From: Vanilla planifolia
Lineage: Eukaryota > Streptophyta > Magnoliopsida > Asparagales > Orchidaceae
Length of the DNA: 64,000 nucleotides
NCBI GenBank assembly: GCA_023846275.1
Contig: CM043869.1
Location: 21,497,275-21,561,274, forward strand
Reading direction: 5' to 3'
Each line of letters starts with the position of its first letter. Positions within the stretch are counted from its first letter, which is position 1. Shown here one piece after another: positions 55,773 through 64,000 of the stretch. The notes under the pieces are model-generated. The model searched no databases and had not been told where the DNA came from. It saw only the letters and a program-made list of their open reading frames with translations. The position numbers were made by a program, and so were the translations under genes.

Positions 55773-58365
55773 TAGAAGGGATTAGCTCTCAAATGACTAA
55801 TGAATTTTTATTAATACTTTAAAAGTCTCTAATTTAAGTTTTGTAGAATTAGAGCCACTTCATCATCATTGGGCTTTTCCTAATTTTGTCTACAATTAAA
55901 AAACAAAGCTCATGGACCTTCTCTTTCTAATCAAATAGAATGTATTGTCATTAATTTCTAATGGCATTATGATAAGCAGTCATTTATCAACTCAAAGAAG
56001 TCTGATGACAACTTGGCTAAGGATTTCTTGAGTTTCTCAAAAACAAAAAACTGGAATTTCTAAACTTCTAGTTTGTAGAGTTCCTATTTTTAGCATGGAA
56101 TATTATCTTTATGCAAAAATTAAGTTTTTTTGCTATTTGATTTATTACAGAGGAAAATGTTGTTAAATAGTGGAATCCATGGAGAGATAAAGTGAAATAA
56201 TAAAACGAGTGGGGATTACGTTTGGAGCAACTTATGAATATTAGTTTTTATTGACAAAGTAGTTTAATAAATTTTAAAAAATGTGCGTTTCATTTTTTTT
56301 AGTTTGTTATTTATATAATTGGACAATAAAATATTTCATCGCACTAGAAAATTCAATAACTTTGCACTAGGTTAAATTTGATGAGGAATTTACATTGAGT
56401 AGAATGTACTCATCAACTTTGAGGTAAAAATTATGAAACATTTTTATATGCATAAGAATGATGAAATGTTGTGTGATAAATATGAGCAAGTGCAAGACCT
56501 TTAGCAAAGCTATTATGAAGTTTTGACATATTGCTATTGTGCCAATATTTATTATATTGTGTAGAAGATCATCACAAGAATGAGAAGATAAAACCTTATG
56601 TTGCTTGATGAGTTGCTCATGTAGATGGAATCCCAAATAATTAAAATAAATAATGCTCAAATAATACATATGTCTTCCAATATGATTGTAAAATGCACAT
56701 GCATACATTTTAGTTAAAGTATAATGTTTGCAATGATGTTTATTTCCATGAGATAAATTTTATGCTCTTATTCCTACATGATCTTGGTAAATATGATAAT
56801 GCAAGTATTGAAAGATTATATTATGAATTAGATAAGAAAATAGGTGCAATTTAATTATGTAATATATGAAATAAATAATTTAAATTGTCATGATAAATTG
56901 ATATAGAGAACCACATGATTGAAAGATGCTACATAATTTATCGCCAACACTTAGTGTGCCACATGGTCTCTACAACCTTCTGCAAGTAGTGACGATTTAA
57001 ATAGATTGAATTAGGAAAAATTAACTAGCAAACCATATGAACAAAAGCATTGATTTCATTTAATTGGCAATCAATACCCATAAAATGCTAACCATAAAAG
57101 AACAAAAGTTTTACATATTTAAATAAGTATGATGCTATAGTCAAATCATTTTGACTCATTTTGATTTCCTTCTCATCAAATAATTAGTATAATATAGTAA
57201 AAAAATAGAGTATAACTAATTTATATGAGAAGCATGGAAAAACCATGGAATAGAAAAGGACATAACTAATCATGTTATAGTAGCTTTAAAAGTTAGCCAA
57301 ACACTTTAATATAAAATTTGCAAAAAATAGCATTAGGGGAGTAATGAAAGCAAAGGCTGATTAAGAGATAGAACACATAAAAATCTGTTATCTAAAGAAT
57401 ACTAAAAAAGAAAATTTAAGCAAGCATACAAGTGACAAAAGGCAAAATTTTATGGTTTCTATTACTACAAACCCAAAGGTACACTTTATGCTGCATATGG
57501 TACTAGTTATGTATAGACTTCTTTAGTTTCATAGTAGACTACACATTGCATTTATATTATCGAGCATAATGGAGCTCTTACATCTCTTTTTTCCATCTCA
57601 TGCACTCTTTTTTTATAGAGCTTACCCATAATAGAATTTTTTCAACTTTAGTGCAACATGCTTTTTTGTATTAGTTGGTTTACTTAAATGATTATCTTGC
57701 CCAACCTTTCCAAAGAAAATGCTATTGTTTAAACATGCATGAGCTAACAAAACTTATGCACTAAATGACGTATATGGCTAGCCATATTCCACACCTAGTG
57801 CTTAAAACCTCAATTAGGAGAATACTCAAATAAGATCGTAACACTCATGGTGTGTTACTTTGAATGAATATTTTCTCCTTATTGTATAGTCTCTTAGTTG
57901 ACATAGAAACTTTTAACCCCAAGATGGATAGCTTAACAACATATATTAGTAGTCACAAATACTTGCAAGATCTTAACCAATATAGTTCATGCCAACCACA
58001 TAAAATCTATGTGCCACATATACTAAATAGCACAACACAATGAAAGATAGTAAATTTCAATAAACATCCTACTCAATTCACAATAATCAACAAATACAAT
58101 TTCTCTATAATTAACATAAGTCCACTATAGATTATAAATATTATAAAACAAAATGCTTGTCACCAAGGTTGCTATAATACAACTACCTAGTTAGTGCTCT
58201 CGTTAACTGTCCCGCCTCACATGCATCTTGCTCCGAGTTCAGATACTCAAATTATCTCAAACTGAAGCAGCCAACTAACTAGACATGCATGTAACTATAT
58301 GGGTTAAGGTAAATAAGTCAATAAGGAATACTCAAAATATGTTATAAAAGTAAGTAGTATTGATA
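55773..58365. other. Low-copy spacer DNA, no gene recognised
   Basis: The sequence is of mixed composition. The longest open frame in the window (113 codons, 56367-56708, minus strand) lies here. Its translation has no domain I recognise, and it is flanked by stop-rich DNA with no exon-like neighbours. The right end holds a slightly GC-richer stretch at about 58185-58265. The spacer ends where box G/F of the minus-oriented satellite begins. Confidence 0.5.
58140..58265 (-). mobile_element. Possible decayed LTR-retroelement remnant
   Basis: On the minus strand gtatctgaac (58237-58246) differs at two positions from the tRNA-Met primer-binding-site core gtatcagagc typical of plant LTR retroelements. 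It is followed by a GC-richer leader-like stretch (gcatgtgaggcgggacagtt). No LTR end (TG..CA), target duplication or gag/pol frame was found, so this is only a hint. Confidence 0.2.
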
Positions 58366-61300
58366 AAAAGTCATTTTTATTTGCATTAATTTGAGGATCT
58401 ATAATGTGGCACTCAATCAACTTAGTTTTTTGGAATACAACTTTCTCATAAAATTTAGCTCAGTTTTTCACATTTTTTCTATGATTGGAATATATCAATA
58501 CAAAACTCTAATTTGATCCACATGTGACATTTACATTGTCTTAATTTAATTTTATGACATTATTCAATTTATCAAATTTTTCTAAAATGTATATTTACAT
58601 AACATTGAGATAATCATTTATCATTGTTTATGATTTTATTTCTAATTTATAGAATTTATAAACTAGGTCTGATTGAGATAAAAAAATGATATAGGATACA
58701 TCTTACCAAGCTTTATCAAATTAAATATTCTTTCTTTCTTTTAATATCTTTTATGCCTTTCGCATACTTTGGGAGACAATACAACTTGTACTTTATTTGG
58801 TAATCTAGGTTATTACACTCATTCTCTTTAGTATCTTTGAATGTAATTTTGTTAGATGATTTATCTGATTTCTTTAAATGTTTTGCTTTTATTGGGTTTT
58901 GTTACTATGTAACATTAATTCTCCTTTTATTTGGCCATTAATATGCTTCGATATGATTATATTACATTGCATTACTTTAATTTATTTATTTTCATGTTTA
59001 ATATATATTTACTTAATATTAAATTAATAGTTTTTATTTATTTATGCTAAAGTTTTTTATTCATAGTAAATCGAATAGAGGTCCAATTAATACAAAACAA
59101 ACATCATTTATCTCATCCTAATGAGTTCAATCTAATTATATATTCATTCTTATGTTTTATTAAGTTTTTTATTTTCTAAGGCTTTAGCAATCTGTTAAAT
59201 TTCAATTCGTACCTTAATATATGATTGATGATATTTCACTCGATCACGTTAGTATATTGGAATCCAAAATTTTAATACAATTTATCTCATTTCTACAAAG
59301 TTTTTCTTTGATTTGGTTAATTACTTTGTAAGTCAAAATCTCCAATGATGTGGCCTTTACGTCTTCTTAATTAAGTTATATTATATTTATTCAACCTATA
59401 TTATTTTCACTTACATATGAATTAACAAAATATTATAGAAATAATTTATTATATTTAAACTTATTTGAATTCTTAAAATTTTTTAATTTTGCTTAGTAGT
59501 ATTATTATGTAACTTTAAGTCTTCTCTCATGTGACATTTATCTCATTTATATTTGGTTATATTATGTTACAAAAACTTATCTCATTTCATATTTATTATA
59601 TATTTTTCGTAATACTAAAATAATATTTTTATTATTTATTATTATTCATTTGTTAATTACCATTAATTTAAAATGAGGTATGATTGATAGATACAATCAT
59701 CATTGAATTCATGTTAATGAGTTTTATCCATTTAACTATTAATTTTTACATTTTTAAATATTTTTTAGTGGTTTTGGTGTGTTTAATTAGTGTTTTCAAT
59801 TTGTACTTTAATTAGGAAATGTGGATGCTACAGTCAATCTCCTTAGTACTTGGACTTCAACATTTTGATATAATTTTCTTATTTCATCAAATTTTCTACA
59901 TAGACTTTGTTATGTTATGTAACATCAATTTTTCTTATTTATGCTTTAATATGTACTTACTCAATATTAATGTAATAATTTATTATTATCAATGTTTGTT
60001 TAATTTAGTCATTAGTATAAATTCTGAACCACATTAGATCAAGAAAAAAAGTAATTAGACTCAGCTCGAGCAACTCTATCAAATTAAATATTCTTTACTA
60101 TATTTGCAAATATTTTATTTTCTATAATGTTTGGATAATATTTTAGTCATTATGATACTACGTGATTTGATGATTGTGGATATTACACTAGATCTCTTTA
60201 GTATTTTGGAACAAAATTTTACCATACAATTTATCTCATTTCCCCAAATGTTTTTTTAATTTTGTTTATGTTAGTTTGTAACTCAAAATCTTCTTTCATG
60301 TGACCTTTATTTCGATTTGATTTGGTTATAATACATTGCTTCAATTTATAACTTTAAAATATTCTTCTTTAATATTAAGGTAATAATTTATTATCATGTA
60401 TCGTTATTTAGTTTTATAATTTACCACAAATCTAAATGACATCTAATTGGAAAGAAACAAATAATGTTAGACTTATCTCCATGAGCTCTATCAAATTAAA
60501 AAAAATATTTTTATTTATTTTTAAATATGTTAATTTTAAAACTTTTGGTATTCTTTTAAATGTTATTTTGATTCATACTTAATTTGATGAATTAGATTGT
60601 TAGACTCAATCTCCTTAGTATCTTTCATTATAACTTTTTCATACAACTTATCCCATTTTCTAAAATTTTTTTCTTTTTTTTTGTCATATTATTTTCTTAC
60701 TCTTAATTTATTATTATTAAGCAGAAAGAAATGCTGTTAGATTAATCTTAACAAGCTCTTTCAATTTAAATATTTATTTTTTACAATATTAAATATTTTA
60801 TTTCCTAATATTATGGCATCACTTATAAGAAATTTTGGTTTTCATCTTACTTTGTGAATGAGAAAGTTACACATGATCTTCTTAGTATCTTGAATTGGAT
60901 CTTTTCTATACAATTTTTCTCATTTTTTTGAATGTTTTCTTTCATTTTGTTACATTACTATGAAACTCTAAGTATTAACTCAAGTAAAAAAAATAAGATG
61001 ACTTTGATTTCATCATATTACAATCCTTTAATTTATTTAATTTCACTTTTAATTAATCTTCTTCTTATTTACCTTTGTAATTCTTTTTCAAAAGAGATCT
61101 GATTGAGTCAATACTAAACTATTAGAATCATTTTCAGTAGCTCTATCTAATTAAATACTCATTATAAAATTTTTTTAATTTTTTATTTTCAAGAGTTTTG
61201 GCATAATTTATAAGAGATTTTGATTTGTACTTTAATTGATAATCAAGAATGTCATCAAAAGGAACTTTCAAGTATAATTTATCTCATTTCTTTAAATATT

Positions 61301-64000
61301 TTGTTTTGATATGTTTATATTATATTTCTTCAATTTATCTTATTTAATTTTTAGCACTTATTTACTGAATATTAAAGTAATAATTTATTATTATTTAAGT
61401 TTATTCACCTTTGTAATTGATAATAATTCAAAAAAAGATTGAACGAGATGAAACAAAAATCATTACACTATCTCGAAGAGCTATATCTAAATAAATGACA
61501 ATGTTTATGTTTTCATTATTACCTTTAACCAATGCTTTAGCACATTTTATTAAAAATTTTGATTTGTACCAAATTTGATGAGCGAGGATGTCACAGTTAA
61601 TCTCCTCAATATCTTGTAATTAAAATATCCGATACAAATTATCTCATTCATTGAAATATTTTTCTTTGATTTGGTTATTTTACTATGAAAGTCTAATTCC
61701 CCTCTGGTGTAACCATTACCTCAATTTAATTTGATTATACTACATTGCTTTAATTTATGTCATTTTTGGATCATTAATTATTTATATAATACAAGAAAAT
61801 AACTTAAATTTACTTATGCTTATACAATTTTACAATTAAGAGTAACTTTGATGGATGTTCAATTAAGAGGAAACAAACTTCATTAGGCCCATTTGAAAAA
61901 AGTTCTTTTTAATTAAATATTAATTTCTAGAATTTAAAATATTTCATTTTTTAGGGTTTTAGCACACAATAATCATTATTTTGATTACTACTTGATTTTG
62001 CGAACAAGGATATTACACTTGATATCCTTAGTATTTGTAATGATTTTTTCATGTATAATTTATGTGATTTTTTTATATTTTTCTATTTTATTTTTTCATG
62101 CTTCTATAAAACTCTAAATCTCTTAGCATGTTGCATTTATATCAATTTGATTTCGTAATATAACCGTGCTTGAATACATCTTATTTTTATTTCATATATA
62201 TTTACATCAAATTAAATTAATAGTTTTTTTAATTATTGATTCATATTTAGTTTTGGGTACTTCATTGTAATTACGAATATGGTCTAACTTACATGAAACA
62301 TATATCAATGGACTCATCTAACCACGCTCTATCCTTTTAAATATTTATTTTCATATTCTTAAATATTTTATATCCTAAAATTTTTGCTCATCTTATAAGA
62401 TGTATTGATTTATATAAGATCTGACCATTGAAGATGTTTCCCTTCATCTACTTGTTAACTTGGAATGCATCTTTCCCTTAGGTTTTATGTCATTCTTCAA
62501 ATGTCTCTTCGATTTGGCTTTATTAAAATATAACTCTAAATCTCTTCTCATGTCACCATTACATGCAGTAGATTTTGGTTAAATGATATTGCTTCAATTT
62601 TTCTCTCTTTGTTTTAAAATATATTCACATAATATTAAAACAGCAATTTAGTAATATTTTTATTCACTTAATTTAGTAATTTATAGTAATTCCAGATGAG
62701 CTCTAATCAAGACAAAGTAAATGTTGGTTATATGATATTCTTATATTTTCTTAAAATTTTTATCTTCTTTGTTTTACAATGACTTACTACATATTTTGAT
62801 TAATACATGGTTTGATAATTGACAATATTATATCTAATCTCCTTTGTATCTTGGAATTAACCTTTCTCATAATATTTACTTAATTTGTTCAAATTTATTG
62901 CTTTGATTTTGTTATATTATTATGTAACTTTAAATGTCCTTTCATTTGATATTTACACTTCTTTAATTACTCAATAGGAAATGGCTTTAATTTAAGTTAT
63001 TTCATTTTATATATATTTACTTGATATTTAAGTAATAATTTAATTTTTTTTGTACTTATTTACTTTTGCAGTTCATGACTATTCAAATTGATGTCCAATT
63101 GAGGCACAACAAATATTGTTCGACTTGCCAGGATGAGCTCAATCCAACTAAATATTTAGTCTTTTATATTTTAAAAAGTTATATTTTCTAAGTTCTATAA
63201 ATGTTTACAATTTTGATTCTCACAAGATTTTACAATCAAGGATATTTCATATAATCTCCTTAGTGTCCTAAAATGCAACATAATCATTCAATTTATCTCA
63301 TTTCCCAAAAATTTTTGTCTTCATTTGGCTATATTACAATGTAATACTAAATGCCTTCTTCATTCAATTTATCTCTTTTAGCATTAATATCATCTTAAAA
63401 TTAAAAAAATTAATTTATCTGTCTTTTGTGCTTATTTAGTTTAGCAAATCATAGTTTTTCGAATGAGAACCTATTGAGAGGAAAACCATTTCTTTGGAGT
63501 TGTCTCAATACGCTCCATGCAATTTGGTAGTAGTTATTTATCAACTAGAAAAACATTTATTTAAATATTCTACTTCATAGAGAGTTTTACATATTTAATA
63601 TGACATTTTAACTTGTACCAAATTTGCTAATTGAGAATGTTATACTTGATCTCCATAGAATATTGTTATTTATTTTTTGTACAATTTATCTTATTTGTTT
63701 AAATTTTTCATGTATATTTTGTTATATTAGTATGAAAGACTAATTCTCTTCTTGCACAACCTTCATTTTGTTTTAATTCAATCATACTACTATTCTTTAA
63801 TTTGTGTCATTTCATCTCTAACACATATGCACTTAAAATTGAAAAAATCATTTATCGTTATTCATGGCTATTTTTTTGGTAATTCATTGTAACTCCAAAT
63901 GTGATTCAATTGAAGCAAAACATACATCATTGGAGTTGTGGATATGTGCTCTTCCAATTTAATATAATTTTTTACATTTTTATTTTTTTTCCAAGTTTTT
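58366..64000 (-). repeat. Same satellite, minus orientation (~14 monomers)
   Basis: The reverse complement shows the same box order. The box C complement (atttatctcattt-like) recurs near 58450, 58860, 59285, 60232, 60645, 60915, 61270, 61640, 62050, 62495, 62875, 63298 and 63685, mostly 350-430 bp apart. A longer gap near 59880 holds a diverged unit. The + strand here is T-rich, mirroring the A-rich plus array. The array runs off the window. At the left edge it starts in box F/G, whereas the 40501-41565 segment ends in box S, so the spacer did not split a monomer cleanly. Confidence 0.93.

Noticed and set aside
56367..56708. 113-codon minus-strand open frame, the longest in the window
   Set aside because: It has no recognisable domain, is rich in Ile/Phe/Tyr/His as expected from translated AT-rich DNA, and has no neighbouring exon-like frame. 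A chance frame is more likely.
58160..58265. tRNA-like segment (gagttcagatactc resembling a T-arm)
   Set aside because: There is no acceptor stem, D-arm or anticodon arm at the right spacing on either strand.

Overview
The window looks like gene-free nuclear heterochromatin from a eukaryote, most likely a flowering plant. It is extremely AT-rich. The longest open frame is only 113 codons, and I found no convincing coding region, tRNA, rRNA or CRISPR array. The species cannot be assigned from the sequence alone. Plant origin is an inference from the overall texture (an old diverged satellite with low-copy, transposon-like debris), not from any recognised gene.

About three quarters of the window is one degenerate tandem satellite with a monomer of roughly 390-420 bp. 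Positions 1-40500 carry about 100 monomers in one orientation (called plus here). At about 40500 the orientation flips within a monomer, and about 2.7 minus-oriented monomers follow to about 41565. Then comes about 16.8 kb of non-satellite DNA (41566-58365). From about 58366 to the end there are about 14 more minus-oriented monomers. I divided the monomer into landmark boxes A to T, in order: A gagatttagagttacatag; B caaagcaaaacatttgaag; C aaatgagataaattgtatga; D agttgcattccaagatact; E gatcgagtgtaacatcctcg; F gatcatcaaatcaggtatga; G aatcaaaatgtctcataaag; H an AT-rich gccaaaacc region; I aaatatttaaaaatataaaa; J gaatatttaattggatagag; K ctcatcgagatgagtctaat; L gacatttgtttcatctcgat; M cagacctcatttggaattac; N tatgaattaccaaagtaaat; O aagcataaataataataaat; P tattattttaatattaagta; Q aatatatattaaagctgaaa; R tgagataaattaaagcaatg; S taatataaccaaatcaaagc; T gatgtaaaggtcacatgaga. 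This is a consensus made by eye; individual monomers differ from it substantially.

The array has structure above the monomer. A block of about 10.5 kb (about 11770-22500) recurs about 18 kb downstream (about 30150-40500). The same monomers appear in the same order with the same truncated or shortened monomers, but a few whole-monomer gains and losses separate the copies. The downstream copy ends exactly at the orientation flip. The monomer also has structure within it: a duplicated S box that explains a recurrent short-monomer class, and a set of dyads built on a CTCGAT/ATCGAG core that decays in the pattern expected of CpG methylation.

The 41.6-58.4 kb spacer is a mosaic. It holds moderately AT-rich low-copy DNA, a ~70-bp degenerate minisatellite (45540-45880), a 148-bp (TA)n tract at the centre of an imperfect inverted repeat (46056-46203), a short GC-richer island (46240-46450), a very AT-rich stretch (49850-55600), a lone plus-oriented satellite fragment (55602-55772) and weak transposon-like traces. 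Nothing in it reads as an intact gene.
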